DNA from: UBA4465 sp002292365
GTDB lineage: Bacteria > Bacteroidota > Bacteroidia > Cytophagales > Cyclobacteriaceae
Assembly (NCBI GenBank): GCA_943788615.1
Contig: CALSQY010000001.1
Coordinates: 1,054,001-1,118,000, forward strand
Reading direction: 5' to 3'
DNA: 64,000 nucleotides
How positions within the stretch are numbered: position 1 is the first letter of the stretch; each line of letters starts with the position of its first letter. This document shows positions 46,110 to 55,991 of this stretch, in pieces. The translations under genes and the position numbers were made by a program. Under the pieces are notes generated by a model. That model did not search any database, was not told the origin of the DNA, and was given only the letters and a program-made list of their open reading frames with translations.

Positions 46110-47545
46110 GAGCATTAAAAATGACAAAATCAGGATGTAATTATTTACTATTGATTGTTTTTTATTTAATAATATTTCAATCACAAGCAACCGTTCACCT
46201 ACCGGCTATTTTTAGTTCAAATATGGTGTTACAGCAAAACCAAGAAGTAGCCATATGGGGGTGGGGTACCCCTGCAGAAAAAGTCACAGTAACCGGTAGC
46301 TGGAATAACCGGCCACTGGAGGCAATCATCAGTAGTAATGCCAAATGGCGGATAACGATGCAAACGCCAAATGCAGGAGGCCCTTATTCTATTAAGATTG
46401 AAGAGCAAAATACCTTGATTTTAGAAAATATATTAATTGGAGAGGTTTGGATCTGTTCAGGTCAATCTAACATGGAAATATCTGCCACGGGTTTGTTTCC
46501 TTTCGATAATGCAATGGAAGAAGTCACAAATTCCAATTATCCCAATATTCGTTTATTTCACATTGAAAAATCTACAGCTGATACTCGGCAAGAAGATTTA
46601 ATAGGTACATGGACTGAATGTAATCCACAGACAATGAAGACATTTAGTGGGACAGCTTACTTCTTTGGTCGCACATTGCATAAAGACCTCGATGTCCCTA
46701 TAGGTTTGATTCATGCCAGTTGGGGAGGTACTGGCGCAGAGGTGTGGACAGATTCAGAAATAATTAAGGGTGACACAAATTTTTCTAAAAATGCTGAGAA
46801 GCTGCTCACTTCTGTATGGTGGCCCACAGAAAGTGGATCTGCCTTCAATGCTATGATCGCACCGATTATTCCTTTTGGAATGGCGGGTGTTATCTGGTAT
46901 CAAGGAGAGTCTAATAAAATGGCACCTTTAAATTACGCTCGACTTTTTCCAATTATGATCCGACAATGGAGAGAAGAATGGGATAAAGAATTTCCTTTCT
47001 ATTATGTTCAAGTAGCACCATTCAGCCAAGATCCACCTTTTCAAGGTGTATTGTTAAGGGAAGCGCAGCTTAAGTCCATGAGTGTACCCAATACAGGTAT
47101 GGTAGTGATCAGTGATATTGCCGATATTGATAATATTCATCCAACGAACAAACAACAAATAGGTTATCGCCTCGCTCAATGGGCCCTATCCAAGACTTAT
47201 GATAGGCTAGATATCATCTATTCAGGTCCAGTTTATCGAGAAATGAAAATTGAGAGAAAAAGTATTAAACTCATATTTGACTATGCAGAAAATGGTTTTT
47301 TTGTAAAAGGAGGAGAATTGGTGCATTTTGAAATAGCAGGTAGGGACAAACGATTCCTACCTGCCAAAGCAATAATTCATAAAAATATGATTGAGGTATT
47401 CAATAAAAAAGTTGTAAATCCCATAGCTGTTAGGTTTGCTTGGGATAATACAGCAATACCAAATCTTTTCAACGTTGGAGGACTACCCGCTTCATCTTTT
47501 AGAACGGATGATTGGGATATGGAATATTTAGATCGGAAAAATTAA
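46106..47545 (+). CDS. Sialate O-acetylesterase family protein (SGNH fold), secreted
   Basis: A 479-residue secreted esterase. After the signal peptide (ending near FQSQA) a beta-sandwich segment (PAIFSSNMVLQQNQEVAIWGWG) precedes the catalytic domain with CSGQSNME (Ser121 as nucleophile), GLIHASWGGTGAEVW, and VIWYQGESN; the DxxH pair lies in DIADIDNIHPTNKQQIG. The family removes acetyl groups from sialic acid or, commonly in Bacteroidota, from other acetylated glycans. A second ATG at 46121 is also possible as start. It stands between an NHL propeller and a cytochrome-LRR fusion gene in the plus-strand run. Confidence 0.9.
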   Translation: MRALKMTKSGCNYLLLIVFYLIIFQSQATVHLPAIFSSNMVLQQNQEVAIWGWGTPAEKVTVTGSWNNRPLEAIISSNAKWRITMQTPNAGGPYSIKIEEQNTLILENILIGEVWICSGQSNMEISATGLFPFDNAMEEVTNSNYPNIRLFHIEKSTADTRQEDLIGTWTECNPQTMKTFSGTAYFFGRTLHKDLDVPIGLIHASWGGTGAEVWTDSEIIKGDTNFSKNAEKLLTSVWWPTESGSAFNAMIAPIIPFGMAGVIWYQGESNKMAPLNYARLFPIMIRQWREEWDKEFPFYYVQVAPFSQDPPFQGVLLREAQLKSMSVPNTGMVVISDIADIDNIHPTNKQQIGYRLAQWALSKTYDRLDIIYSGPVYREMKIERKSIKLIFDYAENGFFVKGGELVHFEIAGRDKRFLPAKAIIHKNMIEVFNKKVVNPIAVRFAWDNTAIPNLFNVGGLPASSFRTDDWDMEYLDRKN

Positions 47546-47595
47546 TCAACTAATATAATGGATTTTGGATTTAAGAAATTTAAATATTTAAACAA

Positions 47596-48966
47596 ATGAA
47601 TTTTGAATTATTTCTAGGTCGTTTTCATCCTTTATTAGTTCATCTTCCCATTGGATTTTTACTTTTAGCTGCTATTTTGGAACTGCTGTCAAGGATTTTT
47701 AAAAGTAAATTTAATAATCTTGATTCGGCAATTTCGATTTCACTTTTTTGTGGTGGTCTGGGTGCCATTGGTTCAGCCATATTAGGATATTTGCTATCTG
47801 ATGGGGGAGGATACGAAGCAAATACCTTGTTTTGGCATAAATGGTTAGGAATTAGTTTAGGTTTTTTATCATTTATTGGGTGGGCAGTGAAAGTCGGTTA
47901 TATTAAATTTCTGCAAGGATCATCTTCACTAATTGCGGGTACCTTGGTTATCATTGTCTCAATTACGGGACATTTAGGAGGGAACTTAACCCATGGGAAT
48001 GATTATCTTTTTGTTTATGCACCCCAAATCATTCAAAAAATTATGGGTATGCAGATGGAAGAAAAAGCTGAAATGCCTGCAAGGCCAGATTCAGTGATGA
48101 TTTTTGAACACTTGATTAAACCCACTTTGAGAAGTAAATGTACAAGATGCCATAATGAAAATAAGAAAAATGGAGGATTGCTCATGACCTCTAAAGATGG
48201 ACTTGAAAATGGAGGTTCAAATGGCGCCATTATTGTTCCTGGAAAAGCTCTTGAGAGCGCTTTGTTCGCTCGAACAATATTACCACACAGCAGTAAAAAA
48301 TTTATGCCACCTGTAGGAGAACCCTTGAACTATAGTGAATTGAAAATTTTGGAATGGTGGCTGAAAATAGGAGCATCCTTTGAAACGAGTATTGCTGAGT
48401 ATGAAGTACCTGAAGAAATTCAGTTGATACTATTGCGTGATTATGGCGTAGATTCAAAATTAAAACCCTATTTTGAGAGGATTCAAGTACCCCAGTTATC
48501 TGAAAGTCAGATTAGTGAAATGATGGTATTGGGCTTACGCGTAAAGCCAATAGCAAATGGTAATAATTTATTAAGTATCAAGCCCAACACAATTACATTC
48601 AACAAAGAACAAGAAGCGGTTATTCTTCGATCTAAGGACCAAATCACTTGGTTAGATCTAAATGGGAAAAATGTAGAAGATGGAATGTTAGTGTCAGTAG
48701 GTCAACTCACAAATTTGACTGCTTTGAATTTAAATAATAATCCGATAACAGATGAGGGATTGGCTAATATTACTGAATTGAAACATCTTGAAGTGCTTAA
48801 TTTGTATGGAACTTCAGTTACGGATAATAGCTTATTATACCTTAAGAATTTATCTGCACTCAAAAGGATATACATATGGAAAACTGAAATTTCAAAGCAA
48901 GGGGTCAATGACTTAATACAAGAAATTCCTGGGCTACAAGTAGTTGGTGGAATTGATAGCAACTGA
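47596..48966 (+). CDS. DUF2231 membrane domain - PSCyt1 cytochrome - leucine-rich repeat fusion
   Basis: 456 residues in three parts. Residues 1-150 are a DUF2231-type domain with about four membrane helices (GRFHPLLVHLPIGFLLLAA, FWHKWLGISLGF, ITGHLGGNLTHG). A PSCyt1-like heme domain follows with CTRCH (182-186) and FMPPVGEP supplying a likely axial Met. The end (about 345-456) is a set of leucine-rich repeats (NLTALNLNNNPITDEGL, HLEVLNLYGTSVTDNSL). The arrangement puts a heme and a binding surface on a membrane anchor, so it might pass electrons from the periplasmic cytochromes to the membrane. Last gene of the run; role inferred. Confidence 0.82.
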   Translation: MNFELFLGRFHPLLVHLPIGFLLLAAILELLSRIFKSKFNNLDSAISISLFCGGLGAIGSAILGYLLSDGGGYEANTLFWHKWLGISLGFLSFIGWAVKVGYIKFLQGSSSLIAGTLVIIVSITGHLGGNLTHGNDYLFVYAPQIIQKIMGMQMEEKAEMPARPDSVMIFEHLIKPTLRSKCTRCHNENKKNGGLLMTSKDGLENGGSNGAIIVPGKALESALFARTILPHSSKKFMPPVGEPLNYSELKILEWWLKIGASFETSIAEYEVPEEIQLILLRDYGVDSKLKPYFERIQVPQLSESQISEMMVLGLRVKPIANGNNLLSIKPNTITFNKEQEAVILRSKDQITWLDLNGKNVEDGMLVSVGQLTNLTALNLNNNPITDEGLANITELKHLEVLNLYGTSVTDNSLLYLKNLSALKRIYIWKTEISKQGVNDLIQEIPGLQVVGGIDSN

Positions 48967-49122
48967 TTTATTTAATTCAATTTCATCTCTATTAACATGA
49001 TTATACTTTGTAAATGATAAGCTTTTAAGTCTAAAAAGGATAATGAGTCAATGTTTGATAATCATCAGTTTATAGATTTTTCAAATTATGTTTTGAATCA
49101 AAAAAAGTTACCTACGCTGATT

Positions 49123-51306
49123 TTATAATTTTTTTAACCAATCAATTAATACTTCATGTTGCTCACGCTGAAATCTGCAGATGTCATCAGGAGTTATAAA
49201 AGATAAACCATCTTTCCAATTATTTTGGACAGATGCGATGCACTTTTTTATATCAATTATATCTGTAAACCGATCTTTTACAGGTGAATAAATCAGACAA
49301 TTTCTAGGTGCAATTAAGCCAATAATATCTTCATAATCATATGGAATTTTTGATTCTTGATCATGGTATAAACCTAATTTGGGTAGTATGTGATGCCATT
49401 GCCAGTATTTTCGAATTCCACCTGTAGATTTATCATCGTTATCAGTTCGCATGGGTGTAAAGCCGCTGAAGGAGGCGATTCCGGAAATCCGTGTATCCAA
49501 TGCTGCTGCATAAAGTCCTACCATTCCACCATAGGAAAAACCGGACACATATATTTTCGATGGATCTGTTGGAGGTACTAGGGAAGCTGAAATACCTTTT
49601 CCGTCAACTAAATAATCAATGACTTCACTGACATCAGATACGGCTCGACCGAGCAGCGACCAATGAGGATATTTTTTGTAAAAATCAAATGCATGGGTAA
49701 GATGATCTCCAAAGCCAAATTGATCATACATGACCACTTTATATCCTTCCATTGCTAGTTTATAGTATATGGCAATACCTTTTTCACGCCACTCGGTCTT
49801 ATCCAAACCAAACCCAGTACCATCTACTCCATAGCCTTCGTTACTACCATGGGAGTAATTCCATGGATGCAGCCAAATAACTGTCCCTTTATATTCTTTT
49901 AGCTGATCAACATAAATAATATTTCCTTGCATTTCATTACCAAAAGAAAATAGAACTCGTTTTATGTTTATGTTTTCAGGCATCCATCGGTTTCTGAAAC
50001 CTGAAGGAATGGGCAGGTTATCTTCATTAATGATATAATATTTTTTTATTTCTTGTGATTTCAAGGGTTTTTCACCAAGCATCCAATGTATTTTAGTTAT
50101 TAAACCAGCATCCTCCGAAGGAGTTAAGTCTTCTTTTCTTTGCTTTGATCTCCATATTTCCCAATTAAAATTGTGATATAAAACTTCTGGAAAATCCTTC
50201 TTGCTTTTTGTTCCTAAACCAAAAGTCATATCAAAAAAGTCAAACATATGTTGTGTATGACTGTTTGTAATTGGACCATGATTACCTTTTCGGTAACTCA
50301 GATAGATATTGTCTTCAGCACCTAATAGTTGATAAGCTTTTTTTGCATTCAGATAGTTCCTCTCCACTCCAAAAGTGGGATCACTTCCATCGTTCAATGC
50401 CGTGTGCAACATTAAATTACGAGGAGCAATAGCTCCGATAAGCGCATTACCTGCAATTGGTAATTCATTCTCTCTTCCAAGATAGTCGCTAAGATCATCT
50501 AAAACCCATTCTTTTGGACAATCTTGATCAGAAACGGATTCCATGAATGTTTGCCTTGAGGCAAACCTATAGGATGTTGATGTGGGCGTTCCAGAACTAC
50601 GTGCAATTACGGACTTAAAGCGTTCATCAAATGCAGCGGCATAGATAGATTGTTTGCCGTATCTTGAAAAACCGGCAATACTTATAGCTGTGGTATCTAT
50701 GTTATAACTACTTGATGGATCGAAAAAGTAATCTAAGGTTCGACTTGCCAACCATGCTTGTATGCCCAAAGAGGAGGCCCATCCTGCCTCGGGATATTCT
50801 TCTTGAAATATTTTCCAAACACTCTCATAATTTGGGAAATTGGCTTCCTTATGATGGGTATCTACACCAGGGTATAGGCAAGCAATATATCCTCTCTTTA
50901 AGGCTTCTTCTGCCCATTGTAGTTGATAATACCTAGGCTGGGTAAGGAACAAAGGTTTGACTTTTTCATTTATCTTTTGGGGTTCCCAAATAGCGATTTC
51001 AAATGATTTTTTGTTTGGAGTATCGAAGGTTAAAAGCACCCTTTTTCTGATTGATCCATCCTTATGAGTAGTTGTTTTTGTAATTTCTGCAGATAACAAC
51101 GTGGGTATTTCTTTTGGATAATGACCAATGAAGTAATCGCACCAAAGTCCAAGAATTTCTTTTTTTCTTTTCCCAAAATCAGCTATTGAATTAACTTTTT
51201 CCCCATTTAAAAATGTCAGTACATCTGGTATATCTGCATTTTGGTACTTCTGTCCCTGTGTACTGAAAAAAGAAAAGAGTAAAAAATAAAATAATTTAAA
51301 CCTCAT
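49123..51306 (-). CDS. Secreted double alpha/beta-hydrolase, CE15-like first half
   Basis: About 727 residues; the ATG at 51306 gives a clean signal peptide (cut near FFSTQG), while one at 51330 adds eight residues. The first half carries IAGFSRYGKQS (Ser about 214), the G-x-S-R-x-GK nucleophile elbow typical of CE15 glucuronoyl esterases, then SGTPTST, IAPRNLML and a late GNHGPIT histidine. The second half holds a second elbow, VSGFSYGGMVG (Ser about 591), with IGLIAPRNCLIYSPVKDRF and an EQHEVLIDWL histidine. So two hydrolase domains seem fused, each with its own triad. Ester cleavage on uronate-rich glycans is likely for the first. It lies 27 bp after an esterase gene. Confidence 0.78.
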   Translation of the reverse strand: MRFKLFYFLLFSFFSTQGQKYQNADIPDVLTFLNGEKVNSIADFGKRKKEILGLWCDYFIGHYPKEIPTLLSAEITKTTTHKDGSIRKRVLLTFDTPNKKSFEIAIWEPQKINEKVKPLFLTQPRYYQLQWAEEALKRGYIACLYPGVDTHHKEANFPNYESVWKIFQEEYPEAGWASSLGIQAWLASRTLDYFFDPSSSYNIDTTAISIAGFSRYGKQSIYAAAFDERFKSVIARSSGTPTSTSYRFASRQTFMESVSDQDCPKEWVLDDLSDYLGRENELPIAGNALIGAIAPRNLMLHTALNDGSDPTFGVERNYLNAKKAYQLLGAEDNIYLSYRKGNHGPITNSHTQHMFDFFDMTFGLGTKSKKDFPEVLYHNFNWEIWRSKQRKEDLTPSEDAGLITKIHWMLGEKPLKSQEIKKYYIINEDNLPIPSGFRNRWMPENINIKRVLFSFGNEMQGNIIYVDQLKEYKGTVIWLHPWNYSHGSNEGYGVDGTGFGLDKTEWREKGIAIYYKLAMEGYKVVMYDQFGFGDHLTHAFDFYKKYPHWSLLGRAVSDVSEVIDYLVDGKGISASLVPPTDPSKIYVSGFSYGGMVGLYAAALDTRISGIASFSGFTPMRTDNDDKSTGGIRKYWQWHHILPKLGLYHDQESKIPYDYEDIIGLIAPRNCLIYSPVKDRFTDIIDIKKCIASVQNNWKDGLSFITPDDICRFQREQHEVLIDWLKKL

Positions 51307-51333
51307 GATCGGGATTTTATATATTATCAAATT

Positions 51334-52203
51334 TTAATTTTCTTTAACTATTATGGGGTCATCTTTTAAAAACCCCAAAGAGGTCAGAAACTTATCTGCT
51401 TCATAGATAGTTTTATAATAGTGTTCCGGACTTGTTTCAAAATTGAAAAAGCCATGCTTCTGATCTTCATAAAAAAAAAGGTCACACCGACTTCCTACTG
51501 CTTCCATTACCAACTTATAATATTTAGCAGTTTCAATGGGCACATAATAATCTTTGGTACCAAAAAACATGATGGTTGGAGGCGCATCTTTCATTATATT
51601 ATGAAGTGGTGACATTTCTTTATACTCATCACCTGAAAACTTTTCATATCCACTAACGAATCCAGGACCTAAATCAATGATTGGGTTAAATAATATAAGG
51701 GCATTAGGCTTAGTACTTATCAGAAAATTATCTTGGGGGTCATCATAATTTGGAATGAGCGCATTGGCCACAGCTAAATACCCACCTGCAGAACCTCCGG
51801 CCGCAACTATTTTATTTTCATCAAGGTTAAATTTTTCTGCATGTTCCCTAATATATCTGATCGCAGATTTAGCATCCATGATGCATTCCAAAATACTGGT
51901 TCCATCTCTATTTTTTACACGATAATCGGCCAAAAAACTGATCATTCCACGTTGAGCAAAATAGAAGGCTTGTTGTTCAAATTGTTTTATATAATTCGAA
52001 ACAAAACCACCTCCTGAATAGAAGACAATGGCTGAGTGTTTTTGTAATTTTTCTATTTGATTAGGATAAAAAACTTTCAAGATCAAAGAAGTATTACCTA
52101 TGTTTTTATAAATGACTGTATCAATATTAATCTGGGTTTCTTGACTATGAACAAGAAACGGAAATAATAGAATTATGAATTTTATGATAAGATTAGATTT
52201 CAT
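51334..52203 (-). CDS. Secreted alpha/beta-hydrolase (esterase/lipase-like)
   Basis: A 289-residue hydrolase with a signal peptide ending near LVHSQ. It has the GGGF oxyanion segment (64-67), the nucleophile elbow GGSAGGY (Ser138), an acid in FFGTKDYYVPIE and the histidine in DQKHGFFNFE, i.e. the layout of the BD-FAE/hormone-sensitive-lipase-like carbohydrate esterases. Typical substrates are acetyl or feruloyl esters on polysaccharides. It probably shares a transcript with the double hydrolase gene directly downstream. Confidence 0.87.
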   Translation of the reverse strand: MKSNLIIKFIILLFPFLVHSQETQINIDTVIYKNIGNTSLILKVFYPNQIEKLQKHSAIVFYSGGGFVSNYIKQFEQQAFYFAQRGMISFLADYRVKNRDGTSILECIMDAKSAIRYIREHAEKFNLDENKIVAAGGSAGGYLAVANALIPNYDDPQDNFLISTKPNALILFNPIIDLGPGFVSGYEKFSGDEYKEMSPLHNIMKDAPPTIMFFGTKDYYVPIETAKYYKLVMEAVGSRCDLFFYEDQKHGFFNFETSPEHYYKTIYEADKFLTSLGFLKDDPIIVKEN

Positions 52204-52292
52204 GGAATATTTGAAAAATATGCTTCCTTTTACTATATATAACTTTCATTTTTTTCTGTTTGTCGGTTGCCCTTCACTTTTTTGAACAAAGC

Positions 52293-53492
52293 TCATCTCT
52301 TTATTTCATTTAGTGATAGAACCAGATCACCCTGATTGACTATATTTTTTTGAGATAGATGAATTTTCCTTACTCTACCGCTCAAATGAGCGGTAATTGT
52401 ATTTTCTATTTTCATAGCTTCTATAATGAAAAGTGGACTTCCGACTTTGATTTCTTCACCTGTGGACACAAATATTTTAGAAATGATTCCTTGCAGGGGC
52501 GCACCTATTTCGTTTTCGTTTTCGCTTACTGCTTTACGGTTTATTGGCTTTTTTATTTGCAGCTTATTATCCCTTATGCTTACGGCTCTCAAGTCACCGT
52601 TAATTCTGAACATAACTAATCGATTCCCGAACTCATCGGATTCATTAATATTCAGGAATTCGACTATAATATCTTTTCCAGGCGCTATAGAGATAATTAT
52701 TTCTTCAGATTTTTCCATACCATAGAAAAACACTTTGGTTGAAATTTCACTTACGTCTCCGTAGGCTTTTTGGTGCACATAAAATTCGTCGAATACTTTA
52801 GGGTAAAGCAGTGATGAAAGGAAGTCTGTATACTCCGTGAATTCGGGATATTTTTTAATGAATTCGGCATACCCTTTTTCTAAATCCATTTGCGGTAATT
52901 GTGCATTTGGCTTGGAATTATGAGGATTTTCATCTCTAAGTACCATTTTTTGAAGGCCCTTGGGCCATCCAAAAGACCATTGTCCGAGATCACCTCTCAT
53001 TAGAGATTTAAAACTATCTGGAAAATCTAAATTATATCCATTTTTAATTATATCATTAGTCGTTAACTTATTTGCTGTAAGGTACATTGCCATATCACCG
53101 ATTACTTTTGAAGAGGGCGTTACCTTAACAATACCTCCAAGCAAATCATTAACTTCCTTGTAATTCTGCTTGATCAGATCAAATTGATTTTCGATTCCTA
53201 AAGCTCGGGCCTGTGGTCTCAGATTTGAATATTGGCCACCTGGAATTTCGTGATCATATACTTGAGCTGTTCCAGCTTTTAATTCTGTTTCGAAAGGGTA
53301 ATAATAGGTTCGCGTGTTTTCCCAATAGTCCGAAAATTTGTTCAAAGAATTAATATCTATTTTGTGTTCTCTGACATGACCTTTCATCATTGCTACGATA
53401 CTGTTAAAATTGGGTTGAGATGTAAGTCTTGACATTGATCCGATGGCTAAGTCGATCACATCTACATTGCTCTCTATAGCCTTCAGGTACAT
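52293..53492 (-). CDS. pyc: Pyruvate carboxylase, C-terminal fragment (frameshifted gene)
   Basis: A 399-residue open frame holding the second half of the pyruvate carboxylase carboxyltransferase domain (MYLKAIESNVDVIDLAIGSMS, GQYSNLRPQARALG) and the biotin carrier domain with EAMKIE (Lys361 of this segment as the biotin site). It begins where the reading frame at 53483-55759 ends; the two overlap by 10 bases and join perfectly if one base is restored near 53514-53515. It is not a separate gene: the ATG is an internal Met of the family. As written in this sequence it would not be translated on its own without a new start. Confidence 0.88.
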   Translation of the reverse strand: MYLKAIESNVDVIDLAIGSMSRLTSQPNFNSIVAMMKGHVREHKIDINSLNKFSDYWENTRTYYYPFETELKAGTAQVYDHEIPGGQYSNLRPQARALGIENQFDLIKQNYKEVNDLLGGIVKVTPSSKVIGDMAMYLTANKLTTNDIIKNGYNLDFPDSFKSLMRGDLGQWSFGWPKGLQKMVLRDENPHNSKPNAQLPQMDLEKGYAEFIKKYPEFTEYTDFLSSLLYPKVFDEFYVHQKAYGDVSEISTKVFFYGMEKSEEIIISIAPGKDIIVEFLNINESDEFGNRLVMFRINGDLRAVSIRDNKLQIKKPINRKAVSENENEIGAPLQGIISKIFVSTGEEIKVGSPLFIIEAMKIENTITAHLSGRVRKIHLSQKNIVNQGDLVLSLNEIKR

Positions 53493-55759
53493 GGATGATT
53501 GAATAGATGAGGTGCATGGGTATGTAAGTGGATTGGAAGTCCTACAGCTTCTTTGAGGCCATGGATTAAGATTTCTGCAGCTTGTGGTTTAATTAAACCC
53601 GCCATGTCTTTTACTGCGATCATATGAGTCCCAGCGTCTTCTAGGTTTTTTGCTAAGTCCGTATAATAAGCCAAGTTAAATCGATTATTGTCTTTCGCTA
53701 AAAGGTCTCCAGTATAACAAACACAGGCTTGCGAAATGCTATCGGTTTCTTTAACAATTGTTTCAATGGACATGCGCATACCTTCAATCCAATTAAGAGA
53801 ATCAAAAACTCTAAAAACATCTATTCCTGTTTTGGCAGATTCAATAATAAATGCTTGTATGACATTATCTGAATAGGCTTTATATCCTACACTATTCGAG
53901 CCTCTGAGTAGCATTTGTAACAAGATGTTAGGTATGTTTTCTCTGATTTTAATGAGTCTTTTCCAGGGAGATTCTTTCAAGAATCGCATACTGACATCAA
54001 AAGTGGCTCCTCCCCATACTTCCAAAGAAAACAGATCTGATCCATGATGTTTGGCAAAAGATTCGGCTACATTAATAATATCATAAGTCCTAACTCTTAT
54101 AGCCAAAAGAGATTGATGTGCATCTCTGAAGGTTGTATCTGTAAAGAGGATTTTTTTTTGATCTTTTACCCATTGCATGAGTCCCGTTCTTCCTTCTTCC
54201 TCTAAGATTTGTTTAGTCCCTTTTGGGAATTTTAAATCCTGTGCATCTGGGACTATGGGCTTTCTGAAAGGGATAATCTGACTTCTTTTATTTACATCCG
54301 GGTTACCATTTATATTGATATTCCCAAGGAATTTCAATATTTTGGTACCTCTATCTTTCCCAGCTGGTGCTTTGTATAATTCAGGGTGTTTGCCTACATA
54401 GTTAACAGTGATGGTACCTTTGATAAAACTTTCATCTTTCAATAAATTGAGTAAAAAAGGGATATTATTCTTAACGCCCCTTATCCTAAACTCACGAAGT
54501 GCACGGTGTAGTCTCTCGGTACATTCAGAAACATTATGACCCCAAGCAGTTACTTTGACGAGCATACTGTCGAAAAAAGGAGAAATTACAGCACCAGAAA
54601 ACGCATTGCCAGCATCTAGACGAATACCAAATCCACTCGCACTTCTGTAAGCGATTAATCTGCCATAATCTGAATTGAAGTCATTTTGTGGATCTTCTGT
54701 TGTAATTCGGCACTGAATGGCGACTCCTCTTTGGCTTATATTAGCCTGATCTCCAATCGCGATACGCTTATCATTAAGGCTTAATCCAGAGGCGATTAGT
54801 ATTTGTGCTCGAACCAAATCGATACCTGTTATAACCTCTGTTATTGTGTGTTCGACTTGAATCCGCGTATTTACTTCTATGAAGTAGATATTTTCATTTT
54901 CATCGAGTAAAAACTCTACTGTACCCGCATTATTATAATTTTGTGATCTACAAATATCCAAAGCATATTTATATAATTTTCTTTTGGTTTCCGCTTTCAG
55001 ATTGGCAGCAGGTGCTACTTCTACGATTTTTTGAAAACGCCTTTGGACAGAACAATCTCTTTCATAGAGATGGACTAAATTCCCATAGTTATCTCCAATT
55101 ATTTGAACTTCTATGTGTTTGGGATCATCTATATATTTTTCAATAAAATTTTTTTTATTGTTAAATGCGGTTTGAGCTTCGAAAGAAGCTTCTTGATAAA
55201 GAGTACTGAGCTGGGATGCATTTTGGACTACGCGCATTCCACGGCCACCACCGCCTGTCGCTGCTTTTATTATAAGTGGATATCCAATAGTAGTCGCTGT
55301 TTTCTTTACCTCACTAAAGCTGTCAAGAGATTTCTCTGAGGACGGAATGCAGGGGATTTTGATCTTTTTTGTAACTTTCTTAGCCCTAATCTTGTCGCCA
55401 AGTGCTTCCATGCATTTTGGAGAGGGTCCGATCCATATTATATTATTTTTTATACATGCTTTTGCAAATTTCGGATTCTCAGATAAGAATCCATAACCTG
55501 GATGAATGGCATCTATACCATGTTTATTGGCAAGTTCAATGATTAACTCAATTTCAAGATAAGGCTTTAAAGGATTATCTTTTTCACCAATGATAAATGC
55601 CTGATCTGCCTTGTAACGATGCAGTGAAAAGCGATCTTCCCATGTATAGATGGCTACGGTATCAATATTTAATTCAGAAGCAGCCCTAAATATTCTTATC
55701 GCAATTTCTCCTCTATTGGCAACTAGTATTTTCTTAATAGATTTATCTTTGAATTTCAT
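53483..55759 (-). CDS. pyc: Pyruvate carboxylase, N-terminal fragment (frameshifted gene)
   Basis: 758 residues: an intact biotin carboxylase domain (KILVANRGEIAIRIFRA, GGGGRGMRVV, YIEKYIDDPKHIEVQI, FIEVNTRIQVEHTITE) and the start of the carboxyltransferase domain (FTDTTFRDAHQSLLA, FSLEVWGGATFDVSMRF). After LPIHLHTH the frame is lost: the family continues D-T-S but here six wrong residues lead to a stop. One missing base explains this. Intact pyruvate carboxylase is about 1150 residues and makes oxaloacetate from pyruvate, ATP and bicarbonate, which would suit a region that ends in pyruvate and lactate. Real pseudogene or sequencing error cannot be told here. Confidence 0.9.
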   Translation of the reverse strand: MKFKDKSIKKILVANRGEIAIRIFRAASELNIDTVAIYTWEDRFSLHRYKADQAFIIGEKDNPLKPYLEIELIIELANKHGIDAIHPGYGFLSENPKFAKACIKNNIIWIGPSPKCMEALGDKIRAKKVTKKIKIPCIPSSEKSLDSFSEVKKTATTIGYPLIIKAATGGGGRGMRVVQNASQLSTLYQEASFEAQTAFNNKKNFIEKYIDDPKHIEVQIIGDNYGNLVHLYERDCSVQRRFQKIVEVAPAANLKAETKRKLYKYALDICRSQNYNNAGTVEFLLDENENIYFIEVNTRIQVEHTITEVITGIDLVRAQILIASGLSLNDKRIAIGDQANISQRGVAIQCRITTEDPQNDFNSDYGRLIAYRSASGFGIRLDAGNAFSGAVISPFFDSMLVKVTAWGHNVSECTERLHRALREFRIRGVKNNIPFLLNLLKDESFIKGTITVNYVGKHPELYKAPAGKDRGTKILKFLGNININGNPDVNKRSQIIPFRKPIVPDAQDLKFPKGTKQILEEEGRTGLMQWVKDQKKILFTDTTFRDAHQSLLAIRVRTYDIINVAESFAKHHGSDLFSLEVWGGATFDVSMRFLKESPWKRLIKIRENIPNILLQMLLRGSNSVGYKAYSDNVIQAFIIESAKTGIDVFRVFDSLNWIEGMRMSIETIVKETDSISQACVCYTGDLLAKDNNRFNLAYYTDLAKNLEDAGTHMIAVKDMAGLIKPQAAEILIHGLKEAVGLPIHLHTHAPHLFNHPCT

Positions 55760-55875
55760 TGTGATTCAAACTTTATTTGGTCGTTTGTATTTTAAATATC
55801 GCATGGTATCTAAGTGGATATTAGATTTTTACTAGTAATAGATATTGCTAAATCGAGATTGAAATTATATTTTAA

Positions 55876-55906
55876 GTTGAAAAGTATTGGTAAAACACTT
55901 TTCAAC
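55876..55906. repeat. Perfect 10-bp inverted repeat
   Basis: GTTGAAAAGT (55876-55885) and ACTTTTCAAC (55897-55906) form a perfect stem around an 11-base loop. It lies about 85 bp past the stop of the unknown secreted protein (minus strand) and about 120 bp before the pyruvate carboxylase start, so it may terminate the former or regulate the latter. An ACTAGT-centred 10-base palindrome also occurs at 55829-55838. Confidence 0.45.
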
Positions 55907-55991
55907 AGAAGGTTAAAAAAATCAACCTAATTCAGCGTCATGAAAAATAATTGCTTGTACTTAGGTGGCGTAGCTTTAATGATAAATGTGA

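Noticed and set aside
49390..49581. Frames antisense to the double hydrolase, pyruvate carboxylase and cytochrome genes
   Set aside because: They lie fully inside well-supported genes on the other strand and show no family features.
53483..53520. Programmed ribosomal frameshift in pyruvate carboxylase
   Set aside because: No slippery heptamer, no downstream structure, and the family has no such mechanism; a lost base is simpler.
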